The notes beneath the pieces are model-generated. The model did not search any database. It was not told the origin of the DNA and saw only the letters and a program-made list of their open reading frames with translations. This document shows, piece by piece, positions 1 to 7,618 of a DNA stretch of 37,298 nucleotides (its first letter is position 1; each line of letters starts with the position of its first letter). The DNA is taken from positions 1-37,298 of IMG/VR virus record IMGVR_UViG_3300044691_000359; one strand, given 5' to 3'. Made by a program: the position numbers and the translations under genes. The DNA comes from a virus.

Positions 1-71
1 GTGAAGCCGCGCTGGTAGTTGGTGCGGACCTGCTCGCGCCAGTCGGCGGGCAGTGTGACGGTGTCGGTCAT
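1..71 (-). CDS. partial early gene, unknown function
   Basis: Only the first 23 codons are inside the window; the gene runs off the left end. The peptide starts MTDTVTLPADWREQV. The ATG lies three bases after the stop of the preceding minus-strand gene, so it continues the early operon. No family is recognised from so short a piece. Confidence 0.6.
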   Translation of the reverse strand, partial: MTDTVTLPADWREQVRTNYQRGF

Positions 72-74
72 TGG

Positions 75-965
75 TCAGCCTGCCTGTTCGAGGGGTAGCG
101 CACCGCGGCGCTTGCGGAAGGACTCGAGGGCTTGCGCGCGGGTCACAAGCCTCCGGGAGCGGGTCCCGGAGACGGTCCAGCTGTCCTCATGCGACCAGCG
201 GCGCAGCGTGCCCACCGGGACGCCGAGCTCTTCGGCGAGCCGGGCGTAGTCGCTCTGGCCGTCGCCGAGCTCATGCCAGCGGCTGCGTGGCCAGACCGTG
301 CCACAGTTGGAGCATCTGAGTTCGGTGGCGTCGGTGCGAACGCGGAGTCGTGCGCCGCACTCGAGGGTGACGGGGCGCGTGGCTGTGTCGATGCCGAGTA
401 CCCGGACCGTGCAGGTGCCGAGCCGGATGGTTGGGGCGTCCATGCGGCCGGCCGATCGCAGTGCGGCGAGTACGGCGTGGACTTCGGCGGCGAAGTCGGC
501 GAGCCACTCCTGCCCCATCACCCAATGCCACTCAAACTTCAAGGTACCGATCTCACGGGCCATAGTGACCCGGCCGTCCGGGACCGTGCCCCGGAGCTGG
601 TCCCGCGCGGTGTCGAGAGACCGTTCCTCCCTGACCTCACGGGCCCACCCGGCGATGCTGGCGAGGGCCGCGGGTGGTTGCCCGGCCGACGTGGACGAAC
701 GGACGTCGGTGTGGACGATGAGCCCGTCAACGGCGGGTGAACGTGGACCCGGGACCGGTCGGCTGCCGCCGGCGTTGCTGCCTGAGCCGCCAGGGATCAA
801 CTCCTCGACGTCCGTCAACTCGTAGTACAGCCGGCCCAGTTCGGTGACGGCCTTGGCGAGTTTCTCGCTGCACGGGTCGCAGGCGAGGCGGCCGGGTGCG
901 GCACGGTAGGCGACGCCGTCGTTGCAGCTGCAGCCGAGGACGCACGTCCTGATCGTTGCGGTCAT
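75..965 (-). CDS. Cys-rich early protein with C-terminal HTH-like segment
   Basis: About 296 residues, function unknown. The ATG at 965 overlaps the upstream stop by ATGA, which decides the start; the reading frame stays open further upstream, but that part is Arg/Pro-rich and overlaps real genes. The N-terminus has closely spaced cysteines (CVLGCSC, then CDPC about 25 residues on). A second pair (RCSNCG) lies about two thirds along, so one or two zinc sites are likely. After it comes a segment like a small helix-turn-helix (LAEELGVPVGTLRRW). Zinc plus HTH suggests nucleic-acid binding, but this is inference. It is the last complete gene of the early operon in the window. Confidence 0.75.
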   Translation of the reverse strand: MTATIRTCVLGCSCNDGVAYRAAPGRLACDPCSEKLAKAVTELGRLYYELTDVEELIPGGSGSNAGGSRPVPGPRSPAVDGLIVHTDVRSSTSAGQPPAALASIAGWAREVREERSLDTARDQLRGTVPDGRVTMAREIGTLKFEWHWVMGQEWLADFAAEVHAVLAALRSAGRMDAPTIRLGTCTVRVLGIDTATRPVTLECGARLRVRTDATELRCSNCGTVWPRSRWHELGDGQSDYARLAEELGVPVGTLRRWSHEDSWTVSGTRSRRLVTRAQALESFRKRRGALPLEQAG

Positions 966-1165
966 TCGCGTGCCTCTCGTCCGTCCAGGGAGGAATGGGT
1001 GTGCAGCCAGCCGTCTGGGCCGTGGGGGTTCGGGACCAGTTCGACCTCGGGGACGCAGACGCAGACAGGTCCGTTGGTGTCGTGTTCGATCAGGTCGCCG
1101 ATCGGGTGGACGTGCACGACTCCGGTGTCGATGGGCAGCGCTTCCCACCGCTTCACCCTGGTCAT
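962..1165 (-). CDS. small early protein, unknown
   Basis: 67 residues, rich in His, Val and acidic residues, with no membrane segment and no recognised domain. It overlaps its neighbours on both sides by four bases (1162-1165 and 962-965), so it is translationally coupled in the early operon. The VCVCV and HTHSS segments could bind a metal, but that is only a composition remark. Confidence 0.7.
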   Translation of the reverse strand: MTRVKRWEALPIDTGVVHVHPIGDLIEHDTNGPVCVCVPEVELVPNPHGPDGWLHTHSSLDGREARE

Positions 1166-1578
1166 CGTCTTGGTCCCCGCGGATTGGGTTGGACGCGGTA
1201 GCGACCGCGCCCGCAGGTGGCGTCACGTTCCCCGAAGATCGGTGACCTCGGTGGGTCACCAGCGCCGTGCTCGTGCCTCTGCCCGCAGTACGGGCACCTG
1301 ACAGCGACGATCCCGCCGCCACCGTCGTAGCCGGTGAAGACCACTGGGACACGGCCATGGAGGATGGCCTCAGCGGCTAGAACCTCAGGGCTCTGAGTCC
1401 GGCGCCCAACAGCGCGGGCGGCGGCCTCGAATGGTTCCAGCGGCACGCACTTCGGAAAGCTGTCGCGCCATGCTTGCCGTTCCGCCGCACGGGTGGCGCG
1501 GAACTCCTCGATAGTGGGGACGTAGGTCTTGTACTGGCCGTGACCATCGATTGCCTTGCCTGGCATAGCTTCCAACAT
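1162..1578 (-). CDS. early protein with zinc-ribbon-like C-terminus
   Basis: 138 residues, not assigned to a family. The C-terminal third carries CPYCGQRHEHGAG followed by another Cys about 20 residues later, which looks like a zinc ribbon. The N-terminal half is charged and probably helical (EEFRATRAAERQAWRD). The ATG at 1578 has a good ribosome site (GGGAG) just upstream. It lies 18 bases after the ATPase gene and overlaps the next gene by four bases. Confidence 0.75.
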   Translation of the reverse strand: MLEAMPGKAIDGHGQYKTYVPTIEEFRATRAAERQAWRDSFPKCVPLEPFEAAARAVGRRTQSPEVLAAEAILHGRVPVVFTGYDGGGGIVAVRCPYCGQRHEHGAGDPPRSPIFGERDATCGRGRYRVQPNPRGPRR

Positions 1579-1596
1579 GGTGATCTCCCGGTCTGC

Positions 1597-2886
1597 TCAG
1601 CTGATGCGGGTGATGCCGCTCTCGTAGTCCGATTGGCCGACCGTCCAGGGCAGGATGTCGGTGCCGTGCTTGAGCAGCGACGGCCAGGATCGTTCGTCTC
1701 GGGAGCCGCGCCAGGCAACCATCTCGACGATGCTGGGGTGTTCTTCTGCGGCTGCATCGCCGTAGCCGCGGAGCCCAAAGCCGAACTCGGGCCAGCGCAG
1801 CAGCAGCGACGAGCCGGTGGGGCGGAGCTTGCGGCCGCCTTGGGCTTCGCCGACGTGACCGACGTGGGCCTCGAGGATGAGCGTGAACTTGTACTTGACG
1901 CGCAGCTGGTCGAGGGCGTCGACGAGGGCTTTGGCTGCGGGTTCGTCGCGGATGTCGAGTTTGCTCAGGCGGTAGAGCGGCCCGGCGACAACGAGGTCGG
2001 GCGCGGCGGCGGCGATCTTCGCTTCGATGCGGCCGAAGTCGCGCGGGTCGGCTAGGTCGAGTCCGGCCGGCGTGATGATGAACCGGAGTTGGTCTTTCCA
2101 GTCGATGGGCGCGAGTGCGTGGGTTTCGCGCAGGTGGTTGATCGCGCCGACGTAGCGGCGGTAGCGGCGGCGGATTTGGCGGGTGGAGTTCTCGGCGTCG
2201 ATGACGAGCACCCGGAACCCTTCACGGCTGAACAGTTCGCCGGTGAACGGGTGGGCGCCGCCGGCGACGGCGAGCGCGATCTGGGCGAGCAGGGTGGACT
2301 TCCCGACGCCTTCGAACGCAGTGATCATGAGCCGGTCCATGCGCTCGAGGAGGTTCGGCACCAGCCAGGCGTAGGGCTCGTCCGGCTCGTCGAGCAGCTC
2401 CTGCAGGCTGGTGGGTGGCTGGGCGACCGCGGGGGTGAGCGCTTCGGCGGTAGCGGCGAGCCCGGTGACGGCGGCTTGGACGATGGCAGCCACGTCCTCG
2501 GGTTCGGTGGCCGTTTCGAGGCGTTGGCCTAGCCGGGTCGCGACGATGTCGGCTTCCCGGATCGTGAAGCACATGGCGACTTGCTCGGCGTAGTGATCCC
2601 AATCGCTGAGGGGCGGCGAATTGGACGCGCAGGCGAGCACGAATTGCCGGGCGCGTTCGGCCTGGTCGGCGATGTCGATGGACGAGGCCACGTCAGCGGC
2701 GATGACGAGCGGGTCGAGCGGGATGCCGCGGCGGATGCGGTCGCGCACCACGGTCACGACGGGCTCCATGCTGGCCGCCCACGCCTGCGCTGGGATGCTC
2801 AAGAACTTGTCACGGACCGCGGGGTGCCCAGACAGCGTCATCTCGAGGAGTCGCCGTTCGGCGATGAGGTCATGCCGTGCGCTCAT
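1597..2886 (-). CDS. RepA/DnaB-type replicative ATPase (AAA_25-like)
   Basis: 429 residues from the ATG at 2886. That start has GAGGAG upstream and overlaps the previous gene by 17 bases; a longer reading exists but its first part is Arg/Pro-rich and unsupported. Residues 1-110 are helical and resemble the DnaB N-terminal domain. Residues 180-380 form a RecA-fold ATPase: Walker A at about 190-199 (AFEGVGKST), VLVIDAEN near 230, a Walker B-like DLVVAGPL near 298 and LILEAHVGH near 340. This layout matches RepA-like hexameric helicases of phages and plasmids. With the initiator gene two positions upstream it probably forms the phage replication module, acting in the cytoplasm on the phage origin. 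Whether it is a helicase or only a loader cannot be decided here. Confidence 0.85.
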   Translation of the reverse strand: MSARHDLIAERRLLEMTLSGHPAVRDKFLSIPAQAWAASMEPVVTVVRDRIRRGIPLDPLVIAADVASSIDIADQAERARQFVLACASNSPPLSDWDHYAEQVAMCFTIREADIVATRLGQRLETATEPEDVAAIVQAAVTGLAATAEALTPAVAQPPTSLQELLDEPDEPYAWLVPNLLERMDRLMITAFEGVGKSTLLAQIALAVAGGAHPFTGELFSREGFRVLVIDAENSTRQIRRRYRRYVGAINHLRETHALAPIDWKDQLRFIITPAGLDLADPRDFGRIEAKIAAAAPDLVVAGPLYRLSKLDIRDEPAAKALVDALDQLRVKYKFTLILEAHVGHVGEAQGGRKLRPTGSSLLLRWPEFGFGLRGYGDAAAEEHPSIVEMVAWRGSRDERSWPSLLKHGTDILPWTVGQSDYESGITRIS

Positions 2887-3322
2887 AGCCGCGACTCCTC
2901 TTCTCCTGGATGGTCGGCAACGCCTTGGGGTTGAGGCAGGGGCACAGGTCATGGCAGCCCGCTTGGCGGTGCTGGATGCTGGGAGCGATCTCGGGGCCGC
3001 CAGCGCCGAGGAAGGTCGCGATGGGCTGGTGGTAGTGGCCTTCGACGCGGTCGATGCGTTCCCAGATCCGAGCGAGGATCCGTTGTGACTGAGCGAAGAG
3101 CCACGCGCTGGTGACTACCAGCGGTTGGAAGTCTTCGGCTTCGACTTGGGTGGCGAGGATGGCAGCAACGTTGAGGCCTTCGTCGTCGACGGCGTCGCGG
3201 TGGGCAAGGGCGCAGGCTTGGACGTTGGCCGGGTAGGTGCCGGACACGGCGAGCAGGTCAACCTCGAAGCGGCCGACCTGCCACCAGCGGCCGGTGTCGT
3301 CGAGTTGGCGAATGACGATCAC
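2870..3322 (-). CDS. early protein, unknown, Cys/His cluster at C-terminus
   Basis: 150 residues starting at a GTG that overlaps the upstream stop (GTGA at 3319-3322). No family recognised. The N-terminal part looks like a mixed alpha/beta fold (RWWQVGRFEVDLLAVSGTYP). The last 40 residues have an HRQAGCHDLCPCLNP cluster that may bind zinc. Sitting between the initiator and the ATPase it could take part in replication, for example as a loader, but nothing in the sequence proves that. Confidence 0.7.
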   Translation of the reverse strand: MIVIRQLDDTGRWWQVGRFEVDLLAVSGTYPANVQACALAHRDAVDDEGLNVAAILATQVEAEDFQPLVVTSAWLFAQSQRILARIWERIDRVEGHYHQPIATFLGAGGPEIAPSIQHRQAGCHDLCPCLNPKALPTIQEKRSRGYERTA

Positions 3323-4260
3323 CGTTCCACCAGCCTTCCGGTTTTCGGGTCGCGCTTCGTGTGGGCCGGGAGGCCGTCGGCGGAGACCTGCCCGTTGCGG
3401 CCGGCGGTGACGGTGAGTTCCCTGTCGATGCTGACGTAACCCTTGGACCCTGCGGCCGTTGCGGCGACGAGGACACGGGCGGGGTCGTTCTTGTCGAGCA
3501 GTTCCTTGGCGAGCTTGGCGACCTGGCCGATCTGACTCTTGGACGGCTCGACGCCGTTGGCCTTCGCTCCGTCGATCCAGGCTGCCGTGACGCTCTGCGC
3601 GGAGACACTCGGCGGCGGCGAAGCTGCCGAGTCTTTTTTCTTTGTGGAGTAAGGAGCTAGGAGCATGGAGCTAGGAGCAGGCGCGCGCACGCGAGTAGCC
3701 GATAGATCATCCAGGTCCATCGACAATGCATTGTCGATGGATTCCGGATGCATAGTCGACGGCTCAACCGATAGGTCACCCGACGTCGTAACCGATAGAA
3801 CAACAGGCTCCTTAGCCAGTAGCTCAACGGCTCGAACTGAGTCCCATCCGCCAAGGTCCGGGAAGTCGTCGCGGAGGCGCTTCAACTCGTGCACGACGAC
3901 GCCTCGCAACCTCGACGAGGCCACCAGCGCGAACGCCTTCGCCATCGCCGTGGCCATCCGCTCGCGCCCCATTAGGCCGTCATTCCTGACGAAGCTGCGG
4001 ACGAGGCACTCCTCCGTGTCCTCGTCGATCACGAGATACCGGCCAGCAACCAGCTCGGCTGCGGCGGCCTCGACTGCTTCGACAGTCCAGCCGCGGGCGA
4101 GGGCGGCGATGCGGCGCGGGCGCCAGTCGGCAACCCCGCAGTAGCTCAAGGTCGGTGACGTCATGATCAGCATGTACGCGTGCTGCGCGGCAGGTGTGAG
4201 AGCGCGGAAGTCGTCATCTGACCACATCGACAATCGGACCTGAGCATGTTCCCTGGCCAA
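3319..4260 (-). CDS. replication initiator / replisome organiser-like protein
   Basis: 313 residues from a TTG at 4260 chosen because GAAAGGG lies about six bases upstream; a TTG at 4278 is the alternative. The N-terminal 110 residues (VRLSMWSDDDFRALTPAAQ, then a LSYCGVADWRPRRIAALA segment) are of the winged-helix type found at the start of phage replication initiators of the DnaD/O type. Residues about 150-225 are a low-complexity linker and the C-terminal 90 residues are a helical domain. The linker is encoded by a block of palindromes and short repeats (3630-3800) that may be the origin, as in lambda O. Together with the RepA-like ATPase downstream this is the probable replication module. 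The exact family is not certain. Confidence 0.7.
   Translation of the reverse strand: MAREHAQVRLSMWSDDDFRALTPAAQHAYMLIMTSPTLSYCGVADWRPRRIAALARGWTVEAVEAAAAELVAGRYLVIDEDTEECLVRSFVRNDGLMGRERMATAMAKAFALVASSRLRGVVVHELKRLRDDFPDLGGWDSVRAVELLAKEPVVLSVTTSGDLSVEPSTMHPESIDNALSMDLDDLSATRVRAPAPSSMLLAPYSTKKKDSAASPPPSVSAQSVTAAWIDGAKANGVEPSKSQIGQVAKLAKELLDKNDPARVLVAATAAGSKGYVSIDRELTVTAGRNGQVSADGLPAHTKRDPKTGRLVER
3630..3800 (-). other. candidate intragenic replication origin (palindrome plus iterons)
   Basis: Inside the initiator gene. A perfect 26-base palindrome spans 3716-3741 (13-base arms, left arm TCCATCGACAATG). Its half-site recurs at 3747-3762 (13 of 16 bases match 3725-3740). The heptamer CCGATAG occurs at 3699, 3768 and 3792. 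A 13-base direct repeat (GGAGCTAGGAGCA) occurs at 3653 and 3667, offset by 14 bases and so not explained by codons. An A/T-rich tract lies at 3632-3656. The arrangement resembles lambda ori inside gene O; function is inferred. Confidence 0.45.
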
Positions 4261-4286
4261 GAGATGACCCTTTCTCAAGTGTGGGC

Positions 4287-4310
4287 GGGGCCGGGCCGAA
4301 GCCCGGCCCC
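4287..4310. terminator. GC hairpin between early genes
   Basis: A perfect 10-base-pair stem (GGGGCCGGGC) with a CGAA tetraloop in the only sizeable gap of the early operon, between the 87-residue gene and the initiator. It has no T-tract. It could be an attenuator or an RNA-processing site lowering or separating initiator expression. Confidence 0.45.
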
Positions 4311-4334
4311 CGATGGTGCGGCGTCCACAAGGGA

Positions 4335-4598
4335 CTATGCAGACTCGGCCAGGCCGGCGCGATCGTGCAGGAACCCGACGACGTAGCCGACGGCCACCGG
4401 GTCGGTCCCGACGATCGCGACGTCGCCCCCGCGGCGCCAGGCCAGCATCCGAAGACAGCTGAGTGCTGCACTGTCCGGCCAGTCGGTGTCGATCTCCACC
4501 TCGACGGAGAGGTGCTTGGGGATGGACCTACCCGGGTCTGCACACAGTTCGGCGAGCGCGAGACGGACGACCGCCGTGCCGTCGGCGGGCGCGCTCAC
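4335..4598 (-). CDS. small early protein, unknown
   Basis: 87 residues, no recognised domain. It contains a moderately hydrophobic C-terminal stretch (VAIVGTDPVAVGYVVGFL) that is short of a clear membrane helix. The ATG overlaps the upstream stop by four bases (4595-4598), so it is coupled to the 79-residue gene. It is the last gene before the hairpin that precedes the initiator. Confidence 0.65.
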   Translation of the reverse strand: MSAPADGTAVVRLALAELCADPGRSIPKHLSVEVEIDTDWPDSAALSCLRMLAWRRGGDVAIVGTDPVAVGYVVGFLHDRAGLAESA

Positions 4599-4834
4599 GA
4601 TTCGCTCGACTCGAGGTCGGGTGCCTGGTCGTCGAGCACACGGTCGGCGGCCGGGGCGTCATCGAACTCCGCGACCAGCGCGCGAACGGTCTCCGCGAAC
4701 TGGGCCTCGTACGCGGCCCGAACGACCGAGTCGTGCTGATACAACGCACCCCTGCTGGGGAGCAGGCGGCCGCTGACGAAGCACACGACGCCCAGCAACG
4801 CCGGGCCGCCGAAGTCCAAAATCGAGGTGATCAT
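4595..4834 (-). CDS. small early membrane protein, unknown
   Basis: 79 residues with one N-terminal hydrophobic helix (residues about 4-24, ILDFGGPALLGVVCFVSGRL) followed by an acidic, probably helical tail. It overlaps genes on both sides by four bases. A single-pass early membrane protein in a temperate phage may act in superinfection exclusion, but there is no direct evidence. Confidence 0.65.
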   Translation of the reverse strand: MITSILDFGGPALLGVVCFVSGRLLPSRGALYQHDSVVRAAYEAQFAETVRALVAEFDDAPAADRVLDDQAPDLESSES

Positions 4835-5379
4835 CGGTGGGCTCCGAACTGCTTCACCGAGATCTTCGCGTCCGGCGATAGGTCGACAAAGATCCCAGCC
4901 TCGACGCCTTCCGTCACGATGCGCGGGAGAGCGAGCGCAATCGCCTGAACGAGTGCCTCGTACAGGAACTCCGGGTCCACCTGGCCGGCCACCGCCTGTG
5001 CGGTGAGACGTGCCCCAAGCTCGAACTCCGCGTCACCAGGCGCCACCTCGGGGACGCCGTAGGAGAAGCCCTTCTCCTCGGTGGCGACGAGCATCCACAG
5101 TGGCGCGTGCCCTTTGCTGCCGTCCGGCCTCGTGCACACCCCTACGGGCTGCTCGGGGCGGTCGTTGCGCACCTTGCTGACCAGCCAGCGGGTAAAGAAG
5201 GGCAGCGCCACGGGCCGGTTGATGTAGGGATCGCGCCTGACTTCGGCGTGATGGTCAGCGAACGCCGTGGCGAACTCGGTGGCAGTGAACTCCGGCGGGA
5301 GTAGACCGTCGAGGTTGTGGTCCATCGCGGTCTGGAAGTCGGCGATCCAGGCAGCGGACTTCGTGTCGTTGGTCGTCAT
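4831..5379 (-). CDS. early protein, unknown
   Basis: 182 residues with no recognised family. The middle part has LPFFTRWLVSKVRNDRPEQP and a hydrophobic LWMLVATEE strand, suggesting a compact alpha/beta protein; the C-terminal half is helical. It is translationally coupled on both sides by four-base overlaps (4831-4834, 5376-5379). Confidence 0.7.
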   Translation of the reverse strand: MTTNDTKSAAWIADFQTAMDHNLDGLLPPEFTATEFATAFADHHAEVRRDPYINRPVALPFFTRWLVSKVRNDRPEQPVGVCTRPDGSKGHAPLWMLVATEEKGFSYGVPEVAPGDAEFELGARLTAQAVAGQVDPEFLYEALVQAIALALPRIVTEGVEAGIFVDLSPDAKISVKQFGAHR

Positions 5380-5912
5380 TGCGTGTCTCCCTGGGGAAAG
5401 TGGTGGGCCTGGTCGGCGAGGTGCGGGTCCGGGACGACACGCAGAAGGCGTTTAGCCTCGGACTGGTCGGGGTCGAGCGCGCCTGGGTCTCGCCGGAATC
5501 CCATGTGCCGCGCGACAGCACCCCAGTCGGTGACGTCGAACGACGGCTCGTCGTGCCGGCGTGCGTCGGTGTGGACGTATCGCCACGAGGTCCATTCGGC
5601 GCCGCTGGCGCCCCAGTCCGCCCACGCGGCGAACGTCGTGACCTCGAGCACCTGGCCGTAGACACGCTGGCCGTCGTCTTCCCGGTAGACGCGATTGCCC
5701 GCACCGACATGCAAGTGGTTGCGGTTGAACCAGAACGGCAGGCAGAACTCCCCGCCCCTGGCGGTGATGTTCTGCCGGAGCCGGTCCGCGCTCAGGGCAC
5801 CCCAGCGGTCGTCGACGCGCTGCGAATAGAGGAACGCGAGGGTGAGATCTTCCAGCGCGGCCTTGAGGGCATGGACCTCGGCCATGGGAACCGTGATCAT
5901 TTGGTCGGTCAC
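5376..5912 (-). CDS. early protein, unknown
   Basis: 178 residues, rich in Trp, Arg and Asp, with no recognised domain. After an N-terminal helix (VHALKAALEDLTLAFLYSQR) it has strands with FCLPFWFNRNHLHVGAGN, which may form a beta-rich core. It overlaps the antirepressor-like gene by four bases (5909-5912) and the next gene by four bases. Confidence 0.7.
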   Translation of the reverse strand: MTDQMITVPMAEVHALKAALEDLTLAFLYSQRVDDRWGALSADRLRQNITARGGEFCLPFWFNRNHLHVGAGNRVYREDDGQRVYGQVLEVTTFAAWADWGASGAEWTSWRYVHTDARRHDEPSFDVTDWGAVARHMGFRRDPGALDPDQSEAKRLLRVVPDPHLADQAHHFPQGDTQ

Positions 5913-6859
5913 GCGGCACGCCCGATCTGGCGGCGGCCTGGACCGAACCAGCGGGTCAGGTAGTCGCGCAGAGCAAGTTCAGCTTCCTTGCCAGGGATCA
6001 CCTTGGTGTGGAAGCGAGCTCGACCACCGTGCACACCGTTGGGTGTCAGCTCGAGGAACCGCTGCCCCGAGGCCGTCGGGTGCCGGTGCTCGTGGCCGTC
6101 CTTGAAGACCGGCTTGCCGTCCTTGAACAGCTGGTTGCCCGCGCGGTCCAGTTTGGGGCGGGTGAGCCGCTGGTTGATCAGCAGGCCCGCGCGCTTCCGG
6201 TCGTACATGCACTCCCAAAAATCGTCCTCGGGGACGTGAGAGAACCAGGTCTTGCGCCACGTCGTGATGACGATCGCCTCGGCGTGCTCGTACTCCTGGT
6301 TGCGCCGGTACTCCAGTTCGGCGCGATGCTCGGCCAGCTCGCGCGCTACCTGCTCGGCATCGGCGCGGTCTTCGGCGTCGAGCACCATGCGGGCGAGCAT
6401 TCGACGGTCCACCGTGCTCACGTCCACTGCCGCCGATCCACCGCCTGCAGGCTCGGCTTCGTAGCCGTCCTGCACCGCGTCACGGACAGCGCGAGCGATG
6501 GGCGAGTCTCGGAGCAGCAAGCCGACACGGACGACCGTCCGACGATCGAAGAGCGCCAACTGTGTGGCTCGGGACGAGATCTCACTGAGGGACTTCATGT
6601 CCCTGAGTTCCTCGTCTGAGATGACCCGGAAGCCGTTACTGTCCAACTCCTCGCGGTTGCGCTGAACCAGCTTCTTGATCACCTCAGCGCTGACCTCGTA
6701 GTAGTTGGCGACGAGCTCGGTGGTGAGGTGGTGTCTGTCCGGCAGAAGACGAAGGGCCTTTACCTTGTCGAGCACGTCCGTGCGATTGCCGAAACGGTCA
6801 CGCTCGGCCCGGGGCATCGGCTCCGGCTCGCCGCCGGTGTACAGCTCAAGGTCCCTCAT
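5909..6859 (-). CDS. antirepressor-like DNA-binding protein
   Basis: 316 residues. Residues about 28-120 (LDKVKALRLLPDRHHLTTEL, then VANYYEVSAEVIKKLVQRNR and LALFDRRTVVRVGLLLRDSP) match a DNA-binding N-terminal region recurrent in actinobacterial phage antirepressor-like and regulatory proteins. The middle is a charged coiled-coil (residues about 150-190). The C-terminal part (LLINQRLTRPKLD, ending HPTASGQRFLEL) is reminiscent of the KilAC/ANT domain. It lies near the start of the early operon, just after the excisionase-like gene and opposite the repressor, where an antirepressor would be expected. The assignment rests on remembered patterns, so it is moderate. Confidence 0.5.
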   Translation of the reverse strand: MRDLELYTGGEPEPMPRAERDRFGNRTDVLDKVKALRLLPDRHHLTTELVANYYEVSAEVIKKLVQRNREELDSNGFRVISDEELRDMKSLSEISSRATQLALFDRRTVVRVGLLLRDSPIARAVRDAVQDGYEAEPAGGGSAAVDVSTVDRRMLARMVLDAEDRADAEQVARELAEHRAELEYRRNQEYEHAEAIVITTWRKTWFSHVPEDDFWECMYDRKRAGLLINQRLTRPKLDRAGNQLFKDGKPVFKDGHEHRHPTASGQRFLELTPNGVHGGRARFHTKVIPGKEAELALRDYLTRWFGPGRRQIGRAA

Positions 6860-7098
6860 CGGACGGCCGCCTTGCTGCCCTTGGGCAGGAGGGAGGCCAG
6901 ATACTCCTTGATCAGGACCAGCTCCGCGTCATACTGCTCCGGCGTCAACGGTGGCTGGGCGTGCAGCTGTGCAGCCAGCTGGTCGGTCAGCTGGGCAGCC
7001 AGCTCGCGGAAGCGGGAGCAAGTGGAGGCTTCGGCCGGCGATGCACCCGTGATCAAGTCGCACAGCTCGGCGGGTATGGCATCATGTTGCGTGAGCAC
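6856..7098 (-). CDS. small early protein, unknown
   Basis: 80 residues from a GTG at 7098 preceded by GGA about eight bases upstream. It is largely alpha-helical (FRELAAQLTDQLAAQLHAQ and EQYDAELVLIKEYLASLLP) and could be a small oligomeric adaptor. It overlaps the next gene by four bases. About 90 non-coding bases separate it from the excisionase-like gene. Confidence 0.65.
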   Translation of the reverse strand: MLTQHDAIPAELCDLITGASPAEASTCSRFRELAAQLTDQLAAQLHAQPPLTPEQYDAELVLIKEYLASLLPKGSKAAVR

Positions 7099-7186
7099 GT
7101 GAGTTTCCTTTGCAGGGGTTCGCTGTTCACGGATCCCGTCGGGTGGCTGCCCGGCGGGATCGTCTCGTTGGCGGTGATCATGGGGA

Positions 7187-7387
7187 TCACGCCGCCTTCC
7201 GGGTCTTGCCCGGCTTCTCTCCTCTGATGTACGCGTCCAAGTCGGACTGGTAAATCCGCCACTTGCAGTTCAGCCCGCGCTGGTAGCCGCGGAGCTCCTG
7301 CCTCTGCAGCGCCCTGAGCAGGGTCTTCGGGTGACAAGCGGCGTATCTGGACGCTGCCGCCACGCTCAACACGGTGGTCTCGGTCAT
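7187..7387 (-). CDS. excisionase-like MerR/HTH_17 DNA-binding protein
   Basis: 66 residues from the ATG at 7387, chosen because GAAGGG lies about seven bases upstream; longer readings lack such a site. The sequence VLSVAAASRYAACHPKTLLR, then RGLNCKWRIYQSDLDAYIRG, is the winged helix-turn-helix of the excisionase (Xis/AlpA/HTH_17) group. It is the first gene of the leftward early operon and lies opposite the repressor and integrase. Its likely role is recombination directionality at attP, perhaps with early regulation. Confidence 0.8.
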   Translation of the reverse strand: MTETTVLSVAAASRYAACHPKTLLRALQRQELRGYQRGLNCKWRIYQSDLDAYIRGEKPGKTRKAA

Positions 7388-7424
7388 CGTTTGCCCTTCC
7401 GCCGATGATCTCGATCTACCGAGG

Positions 7425-7453
7425 ACTGTAGCGATCTTGGCGGTCAGCCGCAA
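7425..7453 (-). promoter_or_regulatory. candidate early promoter
   Basis: On the minus strand, TTGCGG at 7453-7448, a 17-base spacer and TACAGT at 7430-7425, about 40 bases upstream of the excisionase-like start. It would drive the leftward early operon. It overlaps the first of three TTRGCGGT repeats that may bind the repressor. Confidence 0.45.
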
Positions 7454-7520
7454 CCATCTGGCCGCAGAAACCCCTAAGTTGGCGGTGACGGCTACGGCTT
7501 GCGCACTGAGAGTTAGCGGT
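7437..7520. promoter_or_regulatory. candidate repressor operator repeats
   Basis: Three direct copies of TTRGCGGT lie in the divergent region between the excisionase-like gene and the repressor: 7437-7444 and 7479-7486 (TTGGCGGT) and 7513-7520 (TTAGCGGT). The first sits inside the candidate early promoter. Repeated sites in such a region are expected of a phage immunity switch. A shorter CACAGAAG repeat lies closer to the repressor start. Binding is not shown. Confidence 0.35.
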
Positions 7521-7618
7521 ATTTAGGGTGAATTTGAGCCAAGATGTGGCCAAAAGCGGGCTACTGATGTCTACTAGTGGGCACAGAAGTCCACAGAAGC
7601 AAGCAAGGGGAGGAACCC

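Noticed and set aside
966-1358. N-terminal extension of the 75-965 gene
   Set aside because: It overlaps two well-supported small genes and is Arg/Pro-rich; the ATGA-coupled ATG at 965 gives the natural start.
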